A stretch of DNA of 64,000 nt from Chaetoderma sp. LZ-2023a (taxonomy: Eukaryota; Mollusca; Caudofoveata; Chaetodermatida; Chaetodermatidae). The stretch is taken from assembly GCA_034401795.1 (NCBI GenBank), contig CM067370.1:69154465-69218464 (forward strand), read 5' to 3'. The notes under the pieces were generated by a model. The model was not told the DNA's origin. It worked only from the letters and a program-made list of their open reading frames with translations, and searched no databases. A program made the position numbers and the translations under genes. Below, piece by piece: positions 30,017 to 40,733 of this stretch (its first letter is position 1; every line of letters starts with the position of its first letter).

Positions 30017-32098
30017 TCAGGTACGCTTCGGCCCCTTCTGTCCGCCCTTTGAGGCCTTACCCTTACCCTTCCCCTTGCCCTTCCCACCTCTCGGGCGGTC
30101 AGGAGCAACATTGGGGAGGGTAGGCGCCTCTACAACCTTCCTGGGTTTCCTCGCCGGCGGCGGCTCCGAGAACCCAGCCGAAACAGACGTCGCAATAGGC
30201 CTGGCTTTCGCCTTGCTCTTATGCTTTTTCTGTTTCTTTGAAGGCTGTCCCGTTAGCGGTTTGCCCACAGCCCCTAGTGCGTGCGCTTGCCGCACTAGCT
30301 CTAGCTGTAGATTTACCGCTAACCGATTCTGCGCAATACTGGCGGTGTCCTCTAAGATGGCCCGCGCTTGGCCACCAAAGATGCTAGGCCCTGTCAGGGG
30401 CGTCCCAAGAAGACGTTCCCTGACTGCCGTAGCCGGACGCATATGGTCAATGACCATTTGCCTCCTGGACTTCGTCACTCGCGCTTGCACCCTTGCCAAT
30501 GCGTCCATTGACAGCACCAAGCCGTCATTAACACACGATAGCGCCACAGGTGGCACAGGGTGGCCTGCCTCCGCTTCAGCCCACACCGACTGAAGTAGAC
30601 GATAAGAGTGATTGACAGCGCTCATCGCTGCCCTCACACACTCATCGCATAGGGCCAGGACTTCTTCCTGGTGTACCTGGGACTTATCCACTAGTGCCGG
30701 ACCGGGACCACCCGACCCGGCACTCTGGACGCCCAGTACCCATCGGTCATCCTCCGTGACCGACGGGACTACACCATACCTGTCGTATTCACCCCGCGGA
30801 ATACGACATCTTGCCCGCACCTCCCTGGAGGCCGCAGGGAGCTGACCCTTGGTCATTAGTTGTTTACTATAAATAGCATCCAACAAATCAATGAACCGTG
30901 GATCCAGTCCCACCGACTGGATCTGGGCCGCGGGCAAAATCCCCGTCCTAATCGACGCAACCGACGGACGGGGCGCATCTTCATCAGCCGTGGCCGAAAC
31001 CACAGACCGGTCCACTCTGGCTAGCCACGCCAGAGCATCAGACCAATCTACCTCCGAAGAAGATACCCCCGCAAACACGTCACCCGTTGATGTGCTCACG
31101 GGTCTGCCAGCCACGGCCTCCCGGCAAGGAGCCACGGCTGACACGCCAGGCACTCCGCTACCACACGGTTCCGCTGCCACCCCATGAAACACTCCGGTCC
31201 ATGGGGTAGGTCCGCACGGAAAACAGTACGGACCCGTAACCGTCGCGGAACAATAGCCGGACACGGGCGCCAACGGCACCCCATGTCCGGCTGCCGGACC
31301 AGGCGAGATAGGTGAGTACCACGCCTGGCCCGGCACACCCGTTCCCCTGACGGCTGGTGACAAACCAAGCCGCGCGGAACCAGTGCACGGTAACGGATTG
31401 GCCTCAGCCGCAGGTGGAGCCGCTGACCTGGCTTGCGCCAAACCAGACAAATGGAAGCCGGTTTCATCCAGGATGGAATCAACCTCCATATTCTCCACCT
31501 GCGGCTTCACGGGCCGCAGCAACATCTCCTCCTCGGCCTCATCGTCTTCAGACTCCGAAGAGCCGTCACTAGACGATTCAACCGTGGAGCCGTCCTGGCG
31601 GACGGCTCCCACACCTGACGGACCGGCCACCGCTACTGGACCACCAGGAGGTGGCCGCAGAGAGACAGAACCCATCTGGCCGAAGCCAGATGGGCCCACC
31701 AGGGGGCCGTACGAGACAGCCCCCTCGGTAACCAGTCCAGAATCCTGTCCGAGGACAGGATCCGTACCAGGCATGGGGAGAAACTGCCCCCCAACCTTTG
31801 GTAGCAGGGACGACACCAGCGTGGGCAGAACGCTATGCAGAAAACCCTGCATAGCCGGACCAAACCACGCCGGCGGTGCCATCTCCGCCACCTCCAGCTG
31901 GGGACGTGGAGCACCCCCACCGGCCGAACCGGGCGCTCCACGATTTCCTCTCGGACCGCCTGACCCCGCGTCAGACCCAGCCAAGTCCTTCTGGGCAAGG
32001 AACTTAACCATCGTTTCGACGGACCACACTGCACAAACATTACACCTATGATCTATATTACACAGGGCACACCTAAAACAGACATGGTCCTTGAACAT
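30017..32098 (-). CDS. DIRS gag-like protein, intact (copy B)
   Basis: 693 residues from an ATG at 32098. The N-terminus has a cysteine/histidine cluster (CFRCALCNIDHRCNVC) that probably binds zinc. A proline/glycine-rich stretch and a serine/acidic tract (SESEDDEAEEE) follow. The middle region contains FIDLLDAIYSKQLMTKGQ and SYRLLQSVWAEAEAGHP. The last 60 residues are lysine/glycine-rich (SKKQKKHKSKAKA, GKGKGKGKASKGGQKGPKRT). Position (first ORF), size and basic tail fit a DIRS gag that packages RNA. Copies A and C read GTG where this copy has ATG, and the frame is open a further 18 codons upstream to a possible splice acceptor, so the natural start may lie in a leader exon. Confidence 0.85.
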   Translation of the reverse strand: MFKDHVCFRCALCNIDHRCNVCAVWSVETMVKFLAQKDLAGSDAGSGGPRGNRGAPGSAGGGAPRPQLEVAEMAPPAWFGPAMQGFLHSVLPTLVSSLLPKVGGQFLPMPGTDPVLGQDSGLVTEGAVSYGPLVGPSGFGQMGSVSLRPPPGGPVAVAGPSGVGAVRQDGSTVESSSDGSSESEDDEAEEEMLLRPVKPQVENMEVDSILDETGFHLSGLAQARSAAPPAAEANPLPCTGSARLGLSPAVRGTGVPGQAWYSPISPGPAAGHGVPLAPVSGYCSATVTGPYCFPCGPTPWTGVFHGVAAEPCGSGVPGVSAVAPCREAVAGRPVSTSTGDVFAGVSSSEVDWSDALAWLARVDRSVVSATADEDAPRPSVASIRTGILPAAQIQSVGLDPRFIDLLDAIYSKQLMTKGQLPAASREVRARCRIPRGEYDRYGVVPSVTEDDRWVLGVQSAGSGGPGPALVDKSQVHQEEVLALCDECVRAAMSAVNHSYRLLQSVWAEAEAGHPVPPVALSCVNDGLVLSMDALARVQARVTKSRRQMVIDHMRPATAVRERLLGTPLTGPSIFGGQARAILEDTASIAQNRLAVNLQLELVRQAHALGAVGKPLTGQPSKKQKKHKSKAKARPIATSVSAGFSEPPPARKPRKVVEAPTLPNVAPDRPRGGKGKGKGKGKASKGGQKGPKRT

Positions 32099-33053
32099 TA
32101 CACGGACAAACTTATGGCAGTCGTCACCTGATGGCGGGGCTGGCTTGGCCTATAAAATAAGCACAAACCTACAATAAACAAGCGGAACGAGACACGGATG
32201 GAAGGCAGACAATTAATTTTCAAATATTTTGACTCATAAATTAACCGTAACCTCCCCGCACCCCACCCCGCCACGTTACAACAACGATCGCATTGATTAT
32301 GACGACAAGTACGCGGCGGGCACAACACACCCATAATAGATCCTACAGGATGTGTAACGGCTCGAGGAATCATATCGCATAGCATTCAGGGTATATTTAC
32401 TAATCAATATAAATTATACTCCTAACGAACGCAGCACGATATGTGAAGAAAACAACAAAATGTTATAACAAAACTGCTGTCTCACACGGTAAAACCGCAG
32501 ACCACACTTCTACTCAAGAATTTTGAAACTACCGATCATTGCAAACCGATCGTGATCGCACGTAAACTTGATCATTCTAAAGTTTCCGGTACCATTTTTA
32601 GTACGCAGCACCCAGAATAAGATGCGCGAATTAATGAAAAATTTTTCTTCACATAAACATCCGAGCGACCGGGTGTGACGTCACCCGCTCGGATTCTACG
32701 GAGAACGACGTCAGCCGATATTCGTGTTAGAAATACCGTAGCAAACACCTATTTTCATATCTGCCGATCGCCTGTTGGGGTTTAAAGAAGGCGATCGTCT
32801 GGCATATATCGTTGCTAGCACACGTCCCAGATTCTATGGGGTCAGAAATTGGAACATGCGACACAACGAAATTTAGAGACCTAAGTCTTTTAACTATGGA
32901 TAATAAAGAACAATACAACCTGGTTGTCTTGGGCGATATTCTCCATAGTCCTTAGTTAATCCTTTCAGAACACACAAACTATCACTGATTAAAGACTTAG
33001 ATTATTTTAAAACACTAAAATCCTTAATGCAAAAAGCATGTATTGCTCTTGTT
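32099..33053 (-). other. DIRS copy B 5' leader
   Basis: Matches the copy A leader with scattered differences, including the TGACGTCA motif at about 32683 and the possible splice acceptor before gag. Confidence 0.6.
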
Positions 33054-33210
33054 GCTATGCAAACAAGAATGAGCTCTATGGTAAACGGGTACTCGGCAGT
33101 TGGGAGCCGAGTACCCGGTTCCCAGGAGTCGGTAAAGCTTTCTAAGTCTATAATCCTAGAGCCGCTGTCAAGGCCAGCTGTATATCAGAAGTAACAGAAT
33201 GGTGAGTATT
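33054..33210 (-). repeat. DIRS copy B right inverted terminal repeat
   Basis: Reverse complement of 26146-26302. Followed by the end-specific TTGATCGAAGGAGAAT and then directly by copy C. Confidence 0.88.
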
Positions 33211-33224
33211 GATCGAAGGAGAAT

Positions 33225-33314
33225 TAGAAAGCTTTACCGACTCCTGGGAACCGGGTACTCGGCTCCCAACTGCCGAGTACCCGTTTACCATAGAGCTCAT
33301 ATTGTTTGCATAGC
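33225..33314 (+). repeat. DIRS copy C truncated left inverted repeat
   Basis: Only the inner 90 bp of the left repeat remains, fused to the right end of copy B at TTAGAAAG. Confidence 0.85.
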
Positions 33315-33372
33315 CACCAAACAAGAGAAAACTATGGCTTGCCTCCGTGGGGCTGGGAGGCTGGGTCCGTAA

Positions 33373-33469
33373 CAGAATGGTGAGTATTGTTAGATCTCGG
33401 AGAAAGGGAAATTGACATTTCCTTCATTCTCCTTCGATCAATACTCACCATTCTGTTTCTGTGATATAC
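33373..33469. repeat. DIRS copy C internal complementary region
   Basis: As in copies A and B, but the centre reads CATTTCCTTCATTCTCC, so its inferred circle junction differs by one base (G to T). Confidence 0.88.
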
Positions 33470-33781
33470 ACCAGATTTGATCAGTAACCTGGTGGGAAGG
33501 GGAAAGCCATAAATGCTAATTTTGCCCCTTGGAGAAAGATTTTAGACTTCAAACTTGACTAACGGAGACCTAAAAGGACTGTCAAGTTCACGGAACCGAA
33601 TCACATTCGCGTCACGGCCCCCCCACCTTTTTCCTCCTAAGAAAAGGGAGAGAACTAACGAACATGTATCTCGCCTGAAAACACAAATATGCCAAGAGGG
33701 TTAACTACTCCCTGCATATTCCATGTATTAGCCTGGGAATGAGCATGAATATATAAGATGAATGAACATGATACATATATA

Positions 33782-35307
33782 CACCTGTGCAAAAGTTAAG
33801 CACCAGCAAAACAATAGAACGTAGAAACATGATGGTACAACTAGGCTGCCATACTTTTTGTCCCTGCGTTAGCTGACATAATTCCAAGTACGAAATGCAC
33901 ATGCATGCATGACTTCACGCCGCTTGATGTCCGTGCATGGCGGGAAACAGCACACGTGTTCAGTTATGTAAAAGTCCAGTTTGAGGTGTAGAACATTACA
34001 TACAGATTTAGGCGACAAGATTAGGAATTTTGTGTTCATGACCGTGGTTTATTTGTACAGAGAGAATTAGCTCTTGATTGTGAACCGCTATGGCAAGACG
34101 AAGGTTAAGTGATCGTGTGAAATGGCAAATCATAGGCATGCATACCACTGGTATGTCATGCAGAGAGATTGGCAGACAGCTGAACATTAACCATACTGTA
34201 ATCAGTCGTTTGATTGCAAAACATGGGCAAACTAACGAGGTGAAGGACAGGCCTAGATCTTGAAGACCGAAGAAGACTACTGCCCGTGATGATCGAGCCC
34301 TAATACGCCTTGTTAGGAGATCTCCATTCACCAACGGCAGAGTGCTCAGCCAGCAATGGGAAACGCGCAATAGAGTGTCAATGTCTACCGTCAAAAGGAG
34401 ACTGTATGCTGCTGGCATGAAAGCTAGGAGACCTGTCAGACGTCCTCTCCTCACTGCACACCACAAAGAGGAGCGTCTAAGGTGGTGCAACGAAAGAAGA
34501 CACTGGAACATGAGATCCTGGAGACGGGTACACTGGTCCGATGAAAGTCGGTTCCTGCTTCATGCCACAGATGGTCGAACTCGTGTATGGAGGTCCAGAT
34601 GCACGGCGTACGACCAACGTAACATCATGGAAGAAGTTCCATTTGGTGGAGGTTCCGTTATGATATGGGGGTGCATCTCATTTGATTGTAAGCTGGATCT
34701 GTTGACTGTACCTGGAACACTAAATGGACAAAGATATCAAGATTCCATACGGGATAGAGTTGTGGTCCCTCATTTTGTAAATCATGCACCTGGAACCCAC
34801 CCTATATTCATGGATGACAACGCCCGACCACATCGTGCTAGAGCTGTGCATGAATACCTCCGCCAGAATGCCATCGAAACCCTACCATGGCCAGCAAGGA
34901 GCCCTGACATGAACCCTATTGAGCATATCTGGGACATTCTGGGAAACATGGTGAGAAGGAGGGATCATCCTGTGCAGAACCTACAGGAATTAACACACGC
35001 ACTCCATCTTGAATGGCAACGAATACCACAATGGCGTATCAGTCGGTTGGTGACCAGCATGAGACGTCGTGTCCAGGCCGTCATCCAGGCACAAGGTGGA
35101 TATACCCGGTATTAATAATGACAGTCTCAAACTCGTGCACAGATGTTAAACTTCGTTTTCAGACACCATTAATGACAATCTAGCCACGTGTGTCAACTGT
35201 AGGGCAATAGTTGTCAGTTGTGCCAACGTAACCATATTCAGGCCTCGTTTTCAAGTTCAAACAAAAACATACAGTGTTTCCCCACCATCATAATCAGCAT
35301 TCCTCTA
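33782..35307 (+). mobile_element. Tc1 transposon copy 2, right end deleted
   Basis: Left terminal repeat CACCTGTGCAAAAGTTAAGC at 33782 follows TA at 33780-33781. The sequence is almost identical to copy 1 up to CAGCATTCCTCTA (35307), where it switches to DIRS recombinase sequence. About 130 bp including the right repeat are absent, so it cannot move on its own. Confidence 0.93.
34090..35115 (+). pseudogene. Tc1 transposase copy 2, nonsense mutation
   Basis: Same 1026-nt frame as copy 1 with about a dozen or fewer base changes. Codon 58 GGA has become TGA (34261-34263), in the GRPKK linker after the first DNA-binding domain. The remaining frame from 34342 still encodes the DDE residues. The truncated protein would lack DNA recognition, so I call this a pseudogene. 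Confidence 0.92.
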
Positions 35308-35480
35308 AGAACAGCTCACAGAGAAAGTCTGCTATTTGCTGAATAGTGGATTGAAAGGTATCAATACCCTTTTCTTCACACCAGTCTGCAAATCTGTTAA
35401 CCTTGTTGTTATATGACTTGAAGGTTGACCTCCTTCTCGCAGCCGCGATGAAATCAGCAGCCTGTCGAGAAAAGCCTTCC
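35306..35480 (-). pseudogene. DIRS copy C tyrosine recombinase remnant
   Basis: Only the core-binding start remains (STFKSYNNKVNRFADWCEEK, then QQIADFLCELF). It ends LEEC* on reading into Tc1 sequence. All catalytic residues are deleted. Confidence 0.85.
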
Positions 35481-37287
35481 GACGTGGAACGTTGTTTGAT
35501 AACATCCACGCAGTCAATTTGAACATTTCGGGATGCTCGTGTAGGAAGCGTCCCTTGGCCTGGGAGATTATGTTCGGAATCTCGGGCAACTGCACAGGAT
35601 TTTCCACCAGCAGATCTAGAAGATCCGTGAACCACGCCCTGCTCGGCCAATATGGCGCTATTAGCAGGACCAGACACGGTTCCTCCCTGACCTTCACCAA
35701 TACCTTCGGTAGAAGAATGGTGGGTGGGTACGCGTAAGCGTGCATCCCTCTTCGGCATATCGCCAGAGCGTCTGTATCCAGGGCATTTGGATCTGGAATC
35801 GGCGAGACATATGTCATGATTTGAGCATTTTCCTTTGTGGCGAACAAGTCCACGTTGGGTTTGCCCCAATGCTCGAAGATCCGTCGCAGAACCGGAGGGT
35901 TGAGGGACCATTCTGTTGGCAGAATTCTCTGTCTGCGAGACAAAGCATCCGCCAGAATGTTCATTCGGCCAGGAATATGAGCTGCTTTCAAAACAACCGA
36001 GTAATTCCTGCACCATTGAATCAAGGGCCACACCCTGATACACAGAGTGGGTGACCTGGTCCCGCCTTGCCGATTTATATATGATACTACTGTCGAATTG
36101 TCCGACCGTATCAATATCACCTTGCTCCTGATCATCGGAAGGAACTCTTCCAACGCCAGTTCCACTGCCATCATTTCCAACAGATTGATATGCAGCTGAC
36201 TCGCCGGGAGAGTCCATGTGCCTGAGACCTGGTGTTCTCCCAGGCAGGCACCCCACCCTTCCAGCGATGCATCCGTGTAGACGGACAGCTGGGGGTGGGG
36301 TAGGTGCAGCGAAACCCCTAATAGGAGATTCTGACGCTGTTTCCACCATAGAAGATGCGATATTATCGGCTCCAAAACTGGCACCAGTTTTGACAGGGGT
36401 TCTGTTCTCTGTTTCCACAGAGACATCAGATACAACTGGATAGGCCTTCTCATTAGAGCAGCGTACGGGATAACCTGCTCCATGGAGACCATCATGCCCA
36501 GCATCTGAAGGAACCGCCTCGCCTGAATGTGGTTTCCCACTCGAAAACTCTTGAGGATGGCTAACAGAGACACCACTCTGGGCTCTGATGGGTAAACCCT
36601 GCCCTCCTCGAGGTCGAATCGCATCCCCAAATAAACGAAATGTTGAGTGGGCGTCAACTCGGATTTCTCCTCGTTGACTATCCAGCCTAGATCTGAAAGT
36701 AACTTCAGAGTCAGAGCAGTATCCACGTTCAACCTGGCTACCGAGTCTGCCTTGAGCAGCCAGTCGTCTATGTAGGTGTGTAGCGCCACGTTCTCTTTTC
36801 TGAGAAACGCTGTCACCGCAAGGACCACTCTTGTGAAAACCCTCGGAGCTGTCGACAGGCCGAACGGGAGAACTGTAAACTCCCATACTTGATTCTGAAA
36901 CGCAAATCTCAGAAACCTGTGCCAACTCCGATTCATAAGAATGTGGAAATATGCATCTTTCAGATCGATCGATACACACCACATTCCTTTCCTCAATCCC
37001 GCCATTACCGACCTCGGCGTTTCCATCTGGAACCGAGGCGTATGGATAAACCAATTTAATGGCCTGAGATTGAGTATGGGTCTCCATCCCCCTGTGCTCT
37101 TGAGGACAAGGAACATGTTTGAATAGAAGCCTGGAGTGTTTCGGTTTGCTGGTTTTATTGCGCCCTTCAGAAGCAAACCCGACACTTCCTTTTGAACGGC
37201 TTCTAACTTGTCTGGCTCCCTTGGTACGGGTGTCCAGACAGGTGCCAAAGACAGATTTTGTGGTGGAAAGTCCCACCGCTCCAGCAT
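35332..37287 (-). CDS. DIRS copy C reverse transcriptase/RNase H, single open frame
   Basis: 651 codons. RT motifs SIDLKDAYFHI, LPFGLSTAPRVF and HTYIDDWLLKA are followed by the connection TPTQHFVYLGMRFDLEEGRV. RNase H residues lie in SVYTDASLEGWG, LLEMMAVELAL, LIRSDNSTVVSY and ILADALSRR. A C-terminal region follows with LFATKENAQ and AYAYPPTILLPKV, where DIRS elements have a methyltransferase-like domain. This is the best RT/RNase H copy here. A 19-nt deletion near 37287 removes the original start, so the first ATG now gives MLERWDFPPQ. Copies A and B begin 36 or more residues earlier. The catalytic core is complete. Confidence 0.88.
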   Translation of the reverse strand: MLERWDFPPQNLSLAPVWTPVPREPDKLEAVQKEVSGLLLKGAIKPANRNTPGFYSNMFLVLKSTGGWRPILNLRPLNWFIHTPRFQMETPRSVMAGLRKGMWCVSIDLKDAYFHILMNRSWHRFLRFAFQNQVWEFTVLPFGLSTAPRVFTRVVLAVTAFLRKENVALHTYIDDWLLKADSVARLNVDTALTLKLLSDLGWIVNEEKSELTPTQHFVYLGMRFDLEEGRVYPSEPRVVSLLAILKSFRVGNHIQARRFLQMLGMMVSMEQVIPYAALMRRPIQLYLMSLWKQRTEPLSKLVPVLEPIISHLLWWKQRQNLLLGVSLHLPHPQLSVYTDASLEGWGACLGEHQVSGTWTLPASQLHINLLEMMAVELALEEFLPMIRSKVILIRSDNSTVVSYINRQGGTRSPTLCIRVWPLIQWCRNYSVVLKAAHIPGRMNILADALSRRQRILPTEWSLNPPVLRRIFEHWGKPNVDLFATKENAQIMTYVSPIPDPNALDTDALAICRRGMHAYAYPPTILLPKVLVKVREEPCLVLLIAPYWPSRAWFTDLLDLLVENPVQLPEIPNIISQAKGRFLHEHPEMFKLTAWMLSNNVPRRKAFLDRLLISSRLREGGQPSSHITTRLTDLQTGVKKRVLIPFNPLFSK

Positions 37288-37400
37288 CCCAGGACCAGAC
37301 TGTCTGACGTCACACCTCGCCAGGCCTCGACGAAACGCATGAGCCTTCCACCCACCATAGACGCCTCGACGTCTAACGGGGTTGTCCGGCTCGCAGTCCG

Positions 37401-37407
37401 CCCCCCC
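37401..37407. repeat. Homopolymer between gag and RT (copy C)
   Basis: Shortest version of the run seen at 12538 and 29888. Confidence 0.75.
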
Positions 37408-37524
37408 TCTTTCTTAACGAGAGAGAGAGAACCATTTCATTCTAGGCACGACGGGTATAACTGGCACCGCTGTTCCTGTCGCACAGGCGCGGTCCAGGCG
37501 GATATGAAGGGAACTTTCGTACCC

Positions 37525-39606
37525 TCAGGTACGCTTCGGCCCCTTCTGTCCGCCCTTTGAGGCCTTACCCTTACCCTTCCCCTTGCCCTTCCCGCCTCTA
37601 GGGCGGTCAGGAGCAACATTGGGGAGGGTAGGCGCCTCTACAACCTTCCTGGATTTCTTCGCCGGCGGCGGCTCCGAAATCCCAGCTGAAGCAGAAGTCG
37701 CAACAGGCCTAGCTTTCGCCTTGCCCTTATGCTTCTTCTGCTTCTTTGAAGATTGTCCCGTTAGCGGTTTCCCCACAGCCCCTAGTGCGTGCGCTTGCCG
37801 CACTAGCTCTAGCTGTAGGTTTACCGCTAACCGATTCTGCGCGATACTGGCGGTATCCTCTAAGATGGCCCGCGCTTGGCCACCGAAGATGCTAGGCCCT
37901 GTCAGGGGCGTCCCAAGAAGATGCTCCCTGACTGCCGTAGCCGGACGCATATGGTCAATGACCATTTGCCTCCTGGATTTCATCACTCACGCTTGCACCC
38001 TTGCCAATGCGTCCATAGACAGCACCAGGCCGTCATTGACACATGAAAGCGCCACAGGTGGCACAGGGTGGCCTGCCCCCGCTTCAGCCCACACCGACTG
38101 AAGGAGACGATACGAGTGGTTGACAGCGCTCATCGCTGCCCTCACACCCTCATCGCATAGGGACAGGACTTCTTCCTGGTGTACCTGAGACTTGTCCACA
38201 AGTGCCGGACCGGGGCCACCCGCCACGGCACTCTGGATGCCCAGTACCCATCGGTCATCCTCAGTGACCGACGGGACTACACCATATCTGTCGTATTCCC
38301 CCCGTGGAATACGACATCTTGCCCGCACCTCCCTGGAGGCCGCACGGAGCTGACCCTTGGTCATCAGTTGTTTGCTATAAATAGCGTCCAACAAATCTAT
38401 GAACCGTGGATCCAGTCCCACTGACTGGATCCGGGCCGCGGGCAAAATCCCCGTCCTGATCGACGCAACCGACGGACGGGGCGCATCTTCATCGGCCGTG
38501 GCCGAAACCACAGACGGGTCAACCCTGGCTAACCACGCCAGAGCATCTGACCAATCTACCTCCGATGAAGACACCCCCGCAAACACGTCACCCGTTGACG
38601 TGCTCACGAGCCTGCCAGCCACGGCCTCCCGGCAAGGAGCCACGGCTGACACGCCAGGCACTCCGTCACCACACGGTTCTGCCGCCACCCCATGAGACAC
38701 TCCGGTGCATGGGGTAGGTCCGCACGGAAAACCGTACGGACCCGTAGCAGTCGCGGAACCATAGCCGGACACGGGCGCCAACGGCACCCCACGTCCGACT
38801 GCCGGACCAGGCGAGATAGGTGAGTACCACGCCCGGCCCGGCACACCCGTTCCCGTGACGGCTGGTGCCAAACCAAGCTGCACGGAACCGGTGCACGGTA
38901 CCGGATTGGCCTCAGCCACAGACGGAGCCGCTGACCTGGCTTGCGCCAAACCAGACAAATGGAGGCCGGTTCCGTCCATGACGGAATCAACCTCCATATT
39001 CTCCACCTGCGGCTTCATGGGCCGCAGCAACCTCTCCTCCTCGGCCTCCTCGTCTTCAGACTCCGAAGAGTCATCACTAGACGAGTCAACCGTGGAACCG
39101 TCCTGGCGGACGGCTCCCACACCTGATGGACCGGCCACCGCTACTGGACCACCCGGAGGTTGCCGCAGAGAAACAGAACCCATCTGGCCGAAGCCAGACG
39201 GGACTGCCAGGGGGCCGTACGAGACGGCCCCCTCGGTAACCAGTCCAGAATCCTGTCCGAGGACAGGATCCGTACCAGGCATGGGGAGAAACTGCCCCCC
39301 AACCTTTGGTAGCAGGGACGACACCAGCGTGGGCAGAACGCTATGCAGAAAACCCTGCATAGCCGGACCAAACCACGCCGGCGGTGCCATCTCCGCCACC
39401 TCCAGCTGGGGACATGGAGCACCCCCACCGGCCGAACCGGGCGCTCCACGATTTACTCTCGGACCGCCTGACCCCGCGTCAGACCCAGCCAAGTCCTTCT
39501 GGGCAAGGAACTTAACCATCATCTCAACGGACCACACTGCACAAACATTACACCTATGATCAATATTACACAGGGCACACCTAAAACAGACATGGTCCTT
39601 GAACAC
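37525..39606 (-). pseudogene. DIRS copy C gag with one in-frame stop
   Basis: Full-length gag alignment to copy B, but the codon after ALARVQA is TGA where copy B has CGA. The stop lies at about 37984-37986, between the two open segments 39606-37987 and 37986-37525. A nearby ACG-to-ATG change has the same CpG-to-TpG character. The N-terminal Cys/His cluster, serine/acidic tract and basic tail are all present. The start codon is GTG here, as in copy A. Confidence 0.86.
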
Positions 39607-40575
39607 GACATGGACAAACTTATGGCATTCGTCACATGATGGCAGGGATGGCTTGGCCTATAACATAAGCACAAACCTACAATAAACAAGCGGAACGAGA
39701 CCCGGACGGAAGGCAGACAATTAATTTTCAAATAATTTGACTCATAAATTAACTGTAACCCTCCCGCATCCCACCCCGCCACGTTACAACAACGATCGCA
39801 TTGATTATGACAACAAGAACGAGGCGGGCATTAAACACACCCATAATAGATCCTCCAGGATGTGTAACGGCTCCAGGAATCATATCGCATAGCATTCGGG
39901 GTATATTTACCAATCAATATAAATTATACTCCTAACGAAAGCAGCACGATATGTGAAGAAAACAACAAAATGTATAACAAACTGCTGTATCACACGGTAA
40001 AACCGCAGACCACGCATCTACTCAAGAATTTTGAAACTACCGATCATTGCAAACCGATCGTGATCGCATGTAAACTTGATCATTCTAAAGTTTCCGGTAC
40101 CATTTTTAGTACGCAGCACCCAGAACAAGATGCGCGAATTAATGAAAAACCTTTCTTCACATAAACATCCGAGCGACCGGGTGTGACGTCACCCGCTTGG
40201 ATCCTACGGAGAACGACGTCAGCCGATATTCGTGTTAGAAATACTGTAGCATAACACCTATTTTCATATCTGCCGATCGCCTGTTGGGGGTTAAAGAAGG
40301 CGATCGTCTGGCATATATCGTTGTTAGCACACGTCCCAGATTCTATGGGGTCAGAAATTGGAACATGCGACACAGCGAAATTTAGAGACCTAAGTCTTTT
40401 AACTATGGATAATAAAGAATGATACAACCTGGTTATCTTCGGCGGTATTCTCCATAGTATCCTTTAGTTAATCCTTTCACGAACACACAAACTACCACTA
40501 CAGATTAAAGACTTAGATTTTCTTTCACAAAAAACACTAAAATCCTCAATGCAGAAAGCATGTATTGCTCTTGTT
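39607..40575 (-). other. DIRS copy C 5' leader
   Basis: Closely matches the leaders of copies A and B, with the TGACGTCA motif near 40184. Confidence 0.6.
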
Positions 40576-40733
40576 GCTATGCAAACAAGAATGAGCTCTA
40601 TGGTAAACGGGTACTCGGCAGTTGGGAGCCGAGTACCTGGTTCCCAGGAGTCGGTAAAGCTTTCTAAGTCTATAATCCTAGATCCGCTGTCAAGGCCAGC
40701 TGTATATCAGAAGTAACAGAATGGTGAGTATTG
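40576..40733 (-). repeat. DIRS copy C right inverted terminal repeat
   Basis: Complete right repeat, followed by TTGATCGAAGGAGAA to 40745 and then unique AT-rich DNA (CGGTGAATCC). Confidence 0.88.

Larger units (their letters stand above)
26007..33224 (-). mobile_element. DIRS-type retrotransposon copy B, most complete
   Basis: 7.2 kb with both inverted repeats, the internal complementary region (26361-26458), gag, RT/RNase H and an uninterrupted tyrosine recombinase. Gag (693 codons) is intact. RT carries one extra A in the run at 29162-29168, and the recombinase H-x-x-R box reads HYVR. The left terminus is present twice (26007-26108 and from 26111). The right end abuts copy C without intervening host DNA. 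Confidence 0.92.
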
